Assembly: GCA_964628455.1 (NCBI GenBank)
Contig: CAZVPD010000156.1
Span: 1 to 8,558 of the forward strand
Direction: 5' to 3'
DNA: 8,558 bases
Source of the DNA: JAQVWU01 sp964628455
GTDB lineage: Bacteria; Bacillota; Clostridia; Oscillospirales; CAG-272
Below the pieces are notes generated by a model that had not been told where the DNA came from, did not search any database, and worked only from the letters and a program-made list of their open reading frames with translations. This document shows positions 1 to 6,726 of the stretch, one piece after another. The translations under genes and the position numbers were made by a program. Within the stretch, counting starts at the first letter, position 1. Every line of letters starts with the position of its first letter.

Positions 1-1
1 A

Positions 2-934
2 TCCATATGCCATAAAGCTCAGTTTGTTCCTCAGGTCGGATTGATCTATTCCGAAAAAGCACATTACCACGGCAAGCAGGATTTGTTTTCAAACGGCGGT
101 AAATATATAAACGAACTGCGGGGAACGCTTCTGGCGATTCTGGACGGCGGATTTTCGGCTGAAATACTGATGACACACCAGGTATTGAATAAAAAAGATC
201 TGTCGGAATACGGCGTCCTGGTCGTTTCGGATCTGGATACGATCGAAGCGGATTTGCGTACGGTTCTGCTTGATTATGTAAATCAGGGCGGAAATTTAAT
301 GGTTTCGGGATACAATTCGGCACAGTTATTTCTGCCCTACCTCGATATTGATATTTCCGGCGGAAATGATAAACCCGCTCCGGTATACATCGAACATGAT
401 AAAAAGCTGGCGCCTGTCATTTCCCCCTACCGCGACATCATTCCGGCCGAAGGAACCGAAACATTCGGTAAATTATACCTTAGCGATGACACCTGCGGCA
501 AATCATTCATACCCTCATCTATAACGAATTACGGAAAAGGCAGAATCGCCGGCGTATACTTTAATACCGGTGCCTATGCAAAGACAAAAACCGCAGTTGT
601 CCGTAAATTTATCGGATCTCTGATCGGAGAATTATTCGAACCTGCGGTCAAGCTGGAAAGTATCGAACCCATAGAAACAGCGCTGATGAAAAAAGACGGT
701 AAACTCTGCGTTAATTTATTGAATCTCGGCGGAAACCATTCTGATCCTACCTATAAGAATTTTGACCGTATACCACCCGTCTATGATATCGACCTGAGCA
801 TAAAATATCCTTCAGAACCCGAGTCGGTTATACTCGAACCCGAAAATGAAATTCTGGAATACAGCTACAATAACGGAATCATTCATCTGACTTTGAATGA
901 ACTGCATATTCACTCGGTTATAACGATCATCTGA
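2..934 (+). CDS. C-terminal part of a large glycoside hydrolase-like protein (5' end outside window)
   Basis: The reading frame is open from base 2 to the TGA at 932-934. It reads through a TTG at 41 that is only an internal codon (context VPQVGLIYSE), so the true start lies upstream of the window. About 310 residues are visible. The first ~200 look like the Rossmann-type domain seen in beta-galactosidase trimerisation domains and in GH29/GH42-like enzymes: an opening strand (VGLIYSE), then a strand before an acidic turn (GVLVVSDLDTIEADL), then a glycine-rich strand (YVNQGGNLMVSGY), and later GKGRIAGVYFNTG. The last ~90 residues (from about LMKKDGKLCVNLLNLGG to the end) look like a small beta-sandwich, with HIHSVITI closing it. 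The catalytic barrel is not in view, so substrate and mechanism cannot be told. The gene converges on the shikimate kinase gene with 13 bp between stops and no good terminator. Family assignment is by pattern recognition and is moderate; the coding call is strong. Confidence 0.75.
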   Translation, partial: SICHKAQFVPQVGLIYSEKAHYHGKQDLFSNGGKYINELRGTLLAILDGGFSAEILMTHQVLNKKDLSEYGVLVVSDLDTIEADLRTVLLDYVNQGGNLMVSGYNSAQLFLPYLDIDISGGNDKPAPVYIEHDKKLAPVISPYRDIIPAEGTETFGKLYLSDDTCGKSFIPSSITNYGKGRIAGVYFNTGAYAKTKTAVVRKFIGSLIGELFEPAVKLESIEPIETALMKKDGKLCVNLLNLGGNHSDPTYKNFDRIPPVYDIDLSIKYPSEPESVILEPENEILEYSYNNGIIHLTLNELHIHSVITII

Positions 935-947
935 ATAATTAAATTCA

Positions 948-1475
948 TCATCGGCGTGTACCGTTTGCGGGTATGCGCCGTATGTTTAGGGACTCTCTGA
1001 TTCCGAAAGCCGCATCGCGGATGCCTAATCCTTCGGCACTAAAAACAATATCCGCATATTTTTCATAATACGGTATTCTTTCGGCATACAATTCATATAT
1101 GGTCTGACCTTCTTCCATGGATATTCCGCGCCCGGTGATATCACCCAGTCTTTCGGCGACCGATTCTGCCGTCAGTTTTATATAAATGATTTTTCCTTCC
1201 GACTTAAAATTCTCCATGGCTTTATGACAATAAATTACACTTCCCCCGGTAGCGATGACCGTATGAATGCTGCGTATTGATAAATTAACATCCTCTTCGA
1301 TCTGACGAAATCCTTCTCTGCCCTCGTCCTTTATTATGTCACGAAGCAGCTTTCCGTGTTTATTTTGTATCAGCAGGTCGGAGTCAATAAAATTATACCC
1401 CAGTATTTTTGCAAGGACGACCCCAACCGTGCTTTTCCCGCAGCCCGGCATACCAATCAATACGATATTATCCAT
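948..1475 (-). CDS. aroK: Shikimate kinase
   Basis: This enzyme phosphorylates shikimate with ATP in the cytoplasm, the fifth step of the path to chorismate. It has 175 residues, the usual length. Visible motifs are the Walker A loop GMPGCGKST (residues 8-16), the DSD pair at 31-33 that binds Mg and shikimate, FRQIEE with the substrate Arg at 57, ATGG at 75-78, the lid region ERLGDITGRGI (108-118) and the RIPYYEKYAD segment with Arg133. These match the known shikimate-binding set Asp/Arg/GlyGly/Arg of the family. Residue 79 is Ser, where many members have a third Gly. The ATG start has AGGAAAG upstream with about 8 nt spacing. The gene stands alone: no other aro gene is in view, it is divergent from the DUF6259-like gene (107 bp between starts) and convergent with the partial glycosidase. 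No clear promoter was found in the divergent gap. Confidence 0.9.
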   Translation of the reverse strand: MDNIVLIGMPGCGKSTVGVVLAKILGYNFIDSDLLIQNKHGKLLRDIIKDEGREGFRQIEEDVNLSIRSIHTVIATGGSVIYCHKAMENFKSEGKIIYIKLTAESVAERLGDITGRGISMEEGQTIYELYAERIPYYEKYADIVFSAEGLGIRDAAFGIRESLNIRRIPANGTRR

Positions 1476-1527
1476 ATTATTGCTTTCCTTTATGATTATT
1501 TAAAAGAATAAGAAAATTTAACTGTCT

Positions 1528-1556
1528 TTGTATTTTATACGGAATCGTCATAACAT
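1528..1556 (+). promoter_or_regulatory. Weak candidate promoter for the DUF6259-like gene
   Basis: TTGTAT (1528-1533), a 17-base spacer and TAACAT (1551-1556) lie upstream of the ATG at 1583. The -35 matches the sigma-A consensus at only 3 of 6 positions and the -10 at 4 of 6. The spacing is right and the predicted start would fall about 20 nt before the ATG, just in front of the GAAAGAAGG ribosome binding site. This is much weaker than the three minus-strand promoters in the window. Confidence 0.25.
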
Positions 1557-1582
1557 TCTACTGAAAGAAAGAAGGTTCTTCC

Positions 1583-3259
1583 ATGATTCGGGTTGAAAAC
1601 AATACTGTTTTCGTATCGACAAAAACTCTTGATGCAGTCATCCGGGACGGCGCCCTGATTTCACTGAGCGATAAAAAAGGTGTCCGATATATAAAAACAG
1701 ACGCTGACAAGAGTGAAGTCATCAGGATTGTATACAGGCACGGCGATATAATTCCCGTAAAAAACACACGGTCCGGTTCGATCCATATCCACGGTCTTTC
1801 CGAAACCTGCGCGGAGATCCGTTACGACGCCTGGGACGGAAACGGACTGATTGTGATCAGCGAGGATGCCGAAACCGGCGACCTTTGCATCGAACCCGAA
1901 GTGACTTCCGCGCGTCAGGGCGTCCTTGCCTGCCGTTATACCCTGGAAGGAATCGCCGGAGGTTACAGACTGACCGCACCTTTTTATCAGGGTATCGATA
2001 TGGAACTCGAGGATGCGCTTTTACATGGCAGAAAGTGGCAGTGGCCTTATATGTGGGAGGCCGGTTTATGTATACTGCATAACGGTAAAAACGGATTCTG
2101 GGTGCACTGCGAAGACGATAAATACAGGACAAAAGCGATCGTAACCGGCGGTGAAAGAAGAAGCCTGTCATTTGATACCGAGGCATACGGTCCCGTCGAC
2201 CGGTCGCTTTCTGCAGGCGGTATTGTCTGGAGAATCAACGTCTTTAAAGGAACCTGGCGTATACCCGCGGAAAATTACCGCAAATGGCTTTGGAAAACCT
2301 ATAAGCTTGAGCGTGAAGAAGCGCGCAGGCTGGAATGGACGAAAAGTATAAAGCTGGCAATTTCCTGGTGTCCGTCCGATAAAGCGCTTCTGGACAGTAT
2401 TGCCAAAAAAGTCGAACCGAAAACAGTTCTTTTGCATCTTCCGCAATGGCGCATTCACAGATATGATACCTGTTATCCCGATTACACACCTTCCGATTAT
2501 TTTATCGATTTTATGAAATACGCGCGGGGACTCGGATTTAACTGTATGCCGCATGCCAACAGCGTGGATATGGATCCTTCTATGCCCGAATATAAATATC
2601 TGGCGGATTTTAAATACCGAGCAGTTGAAGACGGCAGATTATTGGGCTGGGGGTGGGAAAACGGACGCGTTCTCGGAGTACCTTCGTCAAACAAGGCGCT
2701 GGCTGAAAGCCGCGAAAAGCTGGTAATGGTAAAGATTCATCCGGGATTATCGCTCTGGCGTTCTCTTCTGGCCGAAAACATACATTCGGCTCTGAAAAAG
2801 CTGGAATACCTGACCGACACTTTCTTTATTGACGTTACTTTATGCTCCTATAATCTGGATAACTGCCTCGTTGACAATACAACTTCCATGGAAGGCATGA
2901 AACGCATCATCTCCCATGTCGGAAATATTAACGGAGGTCTTGCGGTCGGTGGTGAAGGTCTCAATGAAATAACGTTCCAGAATCTCACTTTTGCGCAGGC
3001 TCATCTGTTTGACAGTCATCATGCTACATCGGACGGATTGTCACGCTGCGGCGGCTGCGATTTAAACAACCTGTTGTTCGGAAAATTATGCAAAACAATC
3101 GGTTATTCTAATCTTGCGGGGCAGGATGAATCGCAGATTCTTCGTGAACGAATACATGAAGAACACGGAGCCATACCGACAATCACGGTTTCAGGACCCG
3201 ATCAGATCGACCGGCCGAATGACGAAATAAAGCGCATTCTGGATCGTGCCCGCAGTTAA
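1583..3259 (+). CDS. DUF6259-like predicted glycoside hydrolase
   Basis: The protein has 558 residues and no signal peptide or membrane segment, so it is probably cytoplasmic and acts on imported oligosaccharides. Residues 1-240 read as beta-rich (N-terminal sandwich, with WQWPYMWEAG near 152-161 and FWVHCEDDKYRT near 172-183). From about 255 the sequence fits a (beta/alpha)8 barrel: KLAISWCP (257-264), VLLHLPQWRIHRYDTCYPDY (282-301), GFNCMPHANSVDMD (318-331), FFIDVT (414-419) and GGLAVGGEGLNE (451-462). Asp417 at a strand end and Glu458 in the GGEGLNE loop are the best candidates for the catalytic acid pair. This layout resembles DUF6259 proteins and, more distantly, GH101-like barrels; I recognise the family only by its look and know of no assigned reaction. 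The ATG is preceded by GAAAGAAGG at good spacing. The sequence ends right before a strong terminator, so the gene is probably a single-gene unit. Confidence 0.75.
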   Translation: MIRVENNTVFVSTKTLDAVIRDGALISLSDKKGVRYIKTDADKSEVIRIVYRHGDIIPVKNTRSGSIHIHGLSETCAEIRYDAWDGNGLIVISEDAETGDLCIEPEVTSARQGVLACRYTLEGIAGGYRLTAPFYQGIDMELEDALLHGRKWQWPYMWEAGLCILHNGKNGFWVHCEDDKYRTKAIVTGGERRSLSFDTEAYGPVDRSLSAGGIVWRINVFKGTWRIPAENYRKWLWKTYKLEREEARRLEWTKSIKLAISWCPSDKALLDSIAKKVEPKTVLLHLPQWRIHRYDTCYPDYTPSDYFIDFMKYARGLGFNCMPHANSVDMDPSMPEYKYLADFKYRAVEDGRLLGWGWENGRVLGVPSSNKALAESREKLVMVKIHPGLSLWRSLLAENIHSALKKLEYLTDTFFIDVTLCSYNLDNCLVDNTTSMEGMKRIISHVGNINGGLAVGGEGLNEITFQNLTFAQAHLFDSHHATSDGLSRCGGCDLNNLLFGKLCKTIGYSNLAGQDESQILRERIHEEHGAIPTITVSGPDQIDRPNDEIKRILDRARS

Positions 3260-3267
3260 TAAAAACA

Positions 3268-3302
3268 GGCAGCTTCGGTTTTCTGAAGCTGCCGCACTTT
3301 TT
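3268..3302. terminator. Bidirectional intrinsic terminator
   Basis: A perfect 9-bp stem (GGCAGCTTC at 3268-3276, GAAGCTGCC at 3285-3293) has an 8-nt loop. It is followed on the plus strand by TTTTT (3298-3302) after a GCAC spacer, and on the minus strand by a T run complementary to AAAAA (3261-3265). It lies between two convergent genes, the DUF6259-like gene (stop 3257-3259) and the aminomutase (stop 3301-3303), and can serve both. Confidence 0.88.
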
Positions 3303-4398
3303 AATTTCCGGCCGGATATTTATATATTTCACCGCGGTAATTTTCCATAACCACTTCATTGCTGCCGCGGCTGATCACATAATCATAGTTGATCGGAATT
3401 TTACCGCCGCCCATCGGAGCGTCAATAACATATTTCGGTATTGCATAACCGGATATATTTCCGGTAAGCTCATGTATGATTTTTATCCCGCAGTCCACGC
3501 TTGTTCTGAAGTGTCCGATACCTCTGCTCAGGTCACACTGATATAAATAATACGGGCGAACCCTCATATGAACCAGCTTCAACAGCAGTTCTTTCATAAC
3601 CTTCGTGTTATCGTTTATACCCTTGAGGAGAACGCTTTGATTCCCGAGAGGTATCCCGGAATCTACGATGGCAGTACAAGCACGCACGGCATATTCGGTA
3701 ATTTCTACGGGATGATTAAAATGCGTATTTACCCACACAGGCTGGTATTTTTTAAGCATCGAGAGTAAATCATCAGTTATCCGCATCGGCATAACCACCG
3801 GTACCCTCGTGCCGATACGAATAATATCCACATGCGGTATAGCGCGCAGGCTTGAAACAATATGTTCAAGCCGTTTATCACTCATAATCAGGGGATCACC
3901 GCCCGATATAAGCACATCCCTTATTTCATTGCGGCTTCGGATATAATCGATTGCACACGATAATTCTTTTTCGCTTATAATCCGGTCTTCTTCGCCGACG
4001 GTCCTTCTGCGAGTACAATGGCGGCAATACATCGAACATTTTAAAGTTACTATAAAAAGTACACGGTCGGGATAACGATGAACGATGTGAGGTACAGGAC
4101 TGTCACCCTCTTCGTTCAGAGGATCATTCAAATCATTTTCACACGGATATGTTTCAGCGATGGAAGGAATCGCCTGTTTCCTGACGGGATCATCCGGATC
4201 ATCCGGATTTATCAGCGAAGCATAATAAGGAGTAATAGCCATTCGAAACGATTCAAGGCATCTTTCAATATCGCATTTTTCGCTTTCCGAAAGGGATATG
4301 ACTTCAGATAATTTGTCCACCGATGTTATGCGGTTTGCCAGCTGCCATTTCCAGTCATCCCAGCGTAAATTACGGGCGGAATTTTCATGACCGTTCAA
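3301..4398 (-). CDS. kamA: KamA-family radical SAM aminomutase, lysine 2,3-aminomutase-like
   Basis: Members of this family move an amino group from C2 to C3 of an amino acid using S-adenosylmethionine, a 4Fe-4S cluster and PLP. The cluster motif is CSMYCRHC (Cys121, 125, 128). Compared with my memory of the clostridial lysine enzyme, with a constant offset of four residues, Arg130 matches the carboxylate-binding Arg134, Asp289 (YQCDL) and Asp326 (VIDAP) match the two Asp that hold the lysine side chain, and Lys333 (GGGK) matches the PLP lysine. The N-terminal part (WDDWKWQLANRI, FRMAITPYY, DDPVRKQAIP) is also lysine-enzyme-like. The protein has 365 residues instead of about 416. It lacks the C-terminal cysteine tail, and the partner Cys268 position is Asn264, so the structural zinc site is gone. 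The start is TTG, supported by GGGGTG 7 nt upstream and an in-frame stop just before it. It overlaps the ligase gene by 14 bp. EpmB or a glutamate aminomutase are less likely alternatives. Confidence 0.9.
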   Translation of the reverse strand: MNGHENSARNLRWDDWKWQLANRITSVDKLSEVISLSESEKCDIERCLESFRMAITPYYASLINPDDPDDPVRKQAIPSIAETYPCENDLNDPLNEEGDSPVPHIVHRYPDRVLFIVTLKCSMYCRHCTRRRTVGEEDRIISEKELSCAIDYIRSRNEIRDVLISGGDPLIMSDKRLEHIVSSLRAIPHVDIIRIGTRVPVVMPMRITDDLLSMLKKYQPVWVNTHFNHPVEITEYAVRACTAIVDSGIPLGNQSVLLKGINDNTKVMKELLLKLVHMRVRPYYLYQCDLSRGIGHFRTSVDCGIKIIHELTGNISGYAIPKYVIDAPMGGGKIPINYDYVISRGSNEVVMENYRGEIYKYPAGN

Positions 4399-5455
4399 GC
4401 GGCATCACCCCGTCCGTCAAAAAAATACCGTATCTTTTTAAAGCCGAATCAAGAATACTCATGATCAGCGCGTCATAACTTACACCGCAGAATTCGGCAA
4501 GCATCGGGAAATCACTGTAACCCGGGGCGAGTCCCGGGAGCGGATTTATTTCGATAAAATAAATCAGTCCGTTTTTCCCGATACGAAAATCGATGCGTGC
4601 AAAATCCAGGCATCCCAATACTTCATAGATTTTTCGGGCAGTTCCGATCAATTTACGTTCAATACCTTTATCAAGATCAGCAGGGCACTCATATTTAATA
4701 TACTGTTTGTAATCCTGTTTTACATTATAGCTGTAAACATGATAGTCTCCCTGAGTTTTTTTTCTGAATATTATCTCCATGGGAGAAAAAACATTGATTT
4801 CTTTTCCATTCCCGGTGATCCCCACCGTGAATTCTCGTCCTTCTATATATTCCTCTGCCAACATATCTTGTTTATATGTTTCAATATTTTTTTCAGCCAA
4901 TTTGTACAGGTCATCCATCGAATCGACAATACTTACATCGGATATTCCCTTGCTTGATCCCTCTGCGTTAGGTTTTACGATTACGGGATAATTCATTTTT
5001 TTTATCCGGATATCCTGTAACGCGAAACTTTTCGGGATGACCGTATATTTAGGGGTATTGATATGATATGAGGAGAGTAGTCGTTTGGTTAATGCTTTGT
5101 CAAGTGCAATGCAGAGAGTTGTTTCATCGGAACCGGTAAACGGTATGCCCAACATATTCAACAATGCGGGTATCTGTGCTTCGCGCCCCCTGCCGTTTAT
5201 TCCTTCGGCAATATTAAATGCGATATCAATATGAATATCACGCAGTTTTTCCGGAAGCGAAGAATCGGCTTCCAGCAGTACGGTTTTCAGTTTGTGTTTT
5301 TCGAATACGGATTTGATTGAATTTACCGTTTCAATATTATCGTATTCGGCTTCCAGATCATGAATTTCTGTTTTAACACCTTTTTTTAAATTATAAATAA
5401 TACCGATCAACGGTCGGGGAGGGGGGAGGGGCACATCGGAATCAACTTGTTCCAT
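4385..5455 (-). CDS. ATP-grasp ligase related to D-alanine-D-alanine ligase
   Basis: The protein has 356 residues with the full fold of D-Ala-D-Ala ligases, which join two amino acids through an acyl-phosphate. Visible elements are FNIAEG (80-85), GREAQIPALLNMLGIPFTGSD (in 90-110), the nucleotide-binding KPNAEGSSKGI (161-171), EEYIEGREFTVGI (201-213), the tyrosine/lysine region YSYNVKQDYKQYIKY (241-255), ARIDFR (286-291) and the Mg-binding EINPLPGL (302-309). The last motif continues APGYSDFP instead of the MTSHSL-type continuation of true Ddl, so the carboxylate pocket and substrates probably differ from D-alanine. It is the first gene of a two-gene unit with the KamA-like aminomutase, which points to a lysine or beta-lysine substrate; that is inference. 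The ATG at 5455 has a weak GCGGTG site 7 nt upstream. The N-terminus carries an unusual PLPPPRP stretch (9-15) encoded by a C-rich run. A housekeeping Ddl role is possible but less likely. Confidence 0.85.
   Translation of the reverse strand: MEQVDSDVPLPPPRPLIGIIYNLKKGVKTEIHDLEAEYDNIETVNSIKSVFEKHKLKTVLLEADSSLPEKLRDIHIDIAFNIAEGINGRGREAQIPALLNMLGIPFTGSDETTLCIALDKALTKRLLSSYHINTPKYTVIPKSFALQDIRIKKMNYPVIVKPNAEGSSKGISDVSIVDSMDDLYKLAEKNIETYKQDMLAEEYIEGREFTVGITGNGKEINVFSPMEIIFRKKTQGDYHVYSYNVKQDYKQYIKYECPADLDKGIERKLIGTARKIYEVLGCLDFARIDFRIGKNGLIYFIEINPLPGLAPGYSDFPMLAEFCGVSYDALIMSILDSALKRYGIFLTDGVMPLERS
4406..4411 (-). promoter_or_regulatory. Ribosome binding site fixing the TTG start of the aminomutase
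   Basis: On the minus strand GGGGTG sits 7 nt before the TTG at 4398, inside the last codons of the upstream ligase gene. In the aminomutase frame a TGA lies only two codons upstream of the TTG and no ATG or GTG follows before the conserved N-terminal segment. The TTG is therefore the only workable start, and translation is probably coupled to the ligase. Confidence 0.7.
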
Positions 5456-5507
5456 AAATAAACACCGCTTTCATGCAAAAAATAAAATAAAATATTCTGT
5501 GATTAAT

Positions 5508-5536
5508 GTTATACATCATCTTTATCTATATGTCAA
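5508..5536 (-). promoter_or_regulatory. Sigma-A type promoter of the ligase-aminomutase unit
   Basis: On the minus strand TTGACA (5536-5531), exactly 17 bases and TATAAC (5513-5508) form a near-consensus promoter. The predicted start near 5501 leaves a leader of about 45 nt before the ATG at 5455. It lies directly downstream of the terminator of the preceding gene, so the two-gene unit is transcribed on its own. Confidence 0.8.
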
Positions 5537-5553
5537 CAGTTATTTTTTATATA

Positions 5554-5569
5554 AGTATTAATAAATACT
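5554..5569. repeat. Short inverted repeat upstream of the ligase promoter
   Basis: AGTATT and AATACT flank a 4-base centre (AATA), 18-33 bp upstream of the -35 box at 5536. It could be an operator or simply part of an A/T-rich UP element. The arms are only 6 bp and the region is very AT-rich, so chance is a real possibility. Confidence 0.25.
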
Positions 5570-5573
5570 CACG

Positions 5574-5605
5574 ACAAAAAAACGCACCGTTTTATGCGGT
5601 ACGTT
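5574..5605 (-). terminator. Intrinsic terminator of the GH99-like gene
   Basis: On the minus strand AACGTACCG (5605-5597) pairs with CGGTGCGTT (5589-5581) in a 9-bp stem with one G-U pair and a 7-nt loop. It is followed by a T run (complement of the A run at 5576-5582). It starts 11 bp after the stop codon of the GH99-like gene at 5616-5618. Confidence 0.85.
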
Positions 5606-5615
5606 TTCATTTTTT

Positions 5616-6658
5616 TTATGAGTTCAAATCCGTCAGAGCACGTTTTACGGCATTTAAAACGGCACCTCTGTCTCCAAAAGTCGGTTCTATAAAACCGCCT
5701 TCGCCGTTTTCATTCCAGGCATATAGAATGGAAAGATTATCCAAAACGTTTTTACGGTGCGTATCGATCCACTTCCCTGTTTCAAATACATGATCATATA
5801 TATCGGAGGGGGTCCTGTCGGGTGAATAACAGGACCGGGGATGCGATGCTGTACCTCCCGCCCAGACGGTTTCCCACGGACGGCAATCCCATCCGCCGAT
5901 AACCAGAGGCATCTGCGGCAGGCTGCAATAATCGGCAAATGCATTCCTGCCTGCAATATGATCTCGAACTAAATTCTCAAAAGGATAAATGTATGAGATA
6001 TCATCACCTTTTTTTATATGACTCCTGTGATAATTGTATCCCGTGACGGCATCGAGTCCGCAGCTTTCAAGCATCTGCACCATGCCCTGCCATGTTTCAC
6101 GCGTCAGAAGCACTTCTCCCGTCTCATCGCGCGGAGGTCCTCCGCATCCGATCACACATAAACCGGGAAAACCCGCAGACTTTAACCTGCCGCGCAATTT
6201 ATCNNNNNNNNNNAAGCTCCGCCCAGACAGCGAATGAGATCGCTTGTTGAAAAAAAAATAATAACGGGACATCCGTTTGCTTTCAACGCGTTTTTATTTG
6301 TCAGATAAGGCATAAACATATCACAGGCATCATCCCATTTTTCACGGTAAATATAGCCTCCGTTATGGTTTGCGACAAGCAGACAAAATTCCATACGTCC
6401 GGCATTTACGGCAGCAAGGTAACGGTCAACAGCTTCGTTCATGCGGTTGATATGTCCGTTTTCAGGATAATACCAGTCAAATGCGAAAAAACCGAGACCG
6501 GCATCCGCTGCGTAATCGACCTGCAGTTCCATGTTTTCAACCGTATTGCCCAGCCAGCCCCAAACCGGTTCGCGTTCGGTAAAATCAGACAAAAGCCGGT
6601 CGGTCCAGTGCGGTATTCTGGCATACCAGCCGTCCCAGAAATAGGCTCCCAGTTTCAC
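5616..6658 (-). CDS. GH99/WbsX-like glycosidase, interrupted by an assembly gap
   Basis: One gene is split into two reading frames by the N run at 6204-6213. The part before the gap has 148 residues (GAYFWDGWY near the N-terminus, then REPVWGW, AADAGLGFFAFDWYYPENGH and LLVANHNGGYIY). The part after it has 195 residues (KSAGFPGLCVIGCGG, AVTGYNYH, LVIGGWDCRPW and YAWNENGEGGFIEPT). The ending WNENGEGG.IEP is the hallmark of GH99/GH71-like and WbsX-like barrels, where acidic residues near the C-terminal strands serve catalysis. Family members act on alpha-mannose-type or other surface glycans; the substrate here is unknown. I chose the GTG at 6658 and not the GTG at 6667, because GAGGTG (6670-6665) lies 6 nt before 6658 and would overlap the other start. 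No signal peptide is seen. The gene has its own promoter and a terminator. The frame change at the gap is expected from the placeholder N count and is not evidence for a pseudogene. Confidence 0.8.
6204..6213. other. Assembly gap of ten N inside the GH99-like gene
   Basis: Ten N in a row. From the GTG start the upstream frame leaves one base of an unfinished codon before the gap (6214), and the downstream frame begins at 6203 with a complete codon. An intact gene therefore needs a true gap length of 2 modulo 3; ten is 1 modulo 3, so the N count is a placeholder. Confidence 0.97.
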
Positions 6659-6664
6659 AGACGA

Positions 6665-6670
6665 CACCTC
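6665..6670 (-). promoter_or_regulatory. Ribosome binding site fixing the GTG start of the GH99-like gene
   Basis: On the minus strand GAGGTG precedes GTG at 6658 by 6 nt (TCGTCT). The more upstream GTG at 6667 lies within this site and so is an unlikely start. The protein then begins MKLGAYFW, a natural first beta-strand for the barrel. Confidence 0.7.
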
Positions 6671-6693
6671 ACAGTATTATTCGTTATGTCAGA

Positions 6694-6722
6694 AATATAC
6701 CATAATCCTGCCGTAATGTCAA
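6694..6722 (-). promoter_or_regulatory. Sigma-A type promoter of the GH99-like gene
   Basis: On the minus strand TTGACA (6722-6717), exactly 17 bases and TATATT (6699-6694) form a near-consensus promoter. The -35 box begins 5 bp after the trpB stop codon (6729-6727). The predicted start near 6687 gives a short leader of about 29 nt. No terminator separates it from trpB, so some read-through from trpB is also possible. A 10-base near-repeat (6713-6722 and 6683-6692, 8 of 10 identical) covers the -35 and the start region. Confidence 0.78.
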
Positions 6723-6726
6723 TACT

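Noticed and set aside
41..43. TTG as the start codon of the first gene
   Set aside because: The frame is open upstream to base 2 with protein-like sequence, and no ribosome binding site precedes the TTG; the gene simply enters from outside.
915..952. Possible terminator between the convergent partial glycosidase and aroK
   Set aside because: Only a 5-bp TGAAT/ATTCA stem in AT-rich sequence and no T tract.
1476..1582. Promoter for aroK in the divergent gap (TATAAA near 1539-1534 on the minus strand)
   Set aside because: No acceptable -35 box lies at 16-18 bases; the match is no better than expected in AT-rich sequence.
1857..2554. Several minus-strand and alternative plus-strand reading frames inside the DUF6259-like gene
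   Set aside because: All are shadows of one long, conserved-looking plus-strand gene and lack start signals.
4187..4208. Tandem repeat of ATCATCCGG
   Set aside because: It encodes the DDPDDP segment of the aminomutase, a conserved part of the lysine-enzyme N-terminal region, so it is coding and not a separate repeat.
5616..6272. Separate gene starting inside the GH99-like gene downstream of its N-terminal half
   Set aside because: The apparent start lies in the other frame upstream of the N run; the two halves together make one GH99-like protein.
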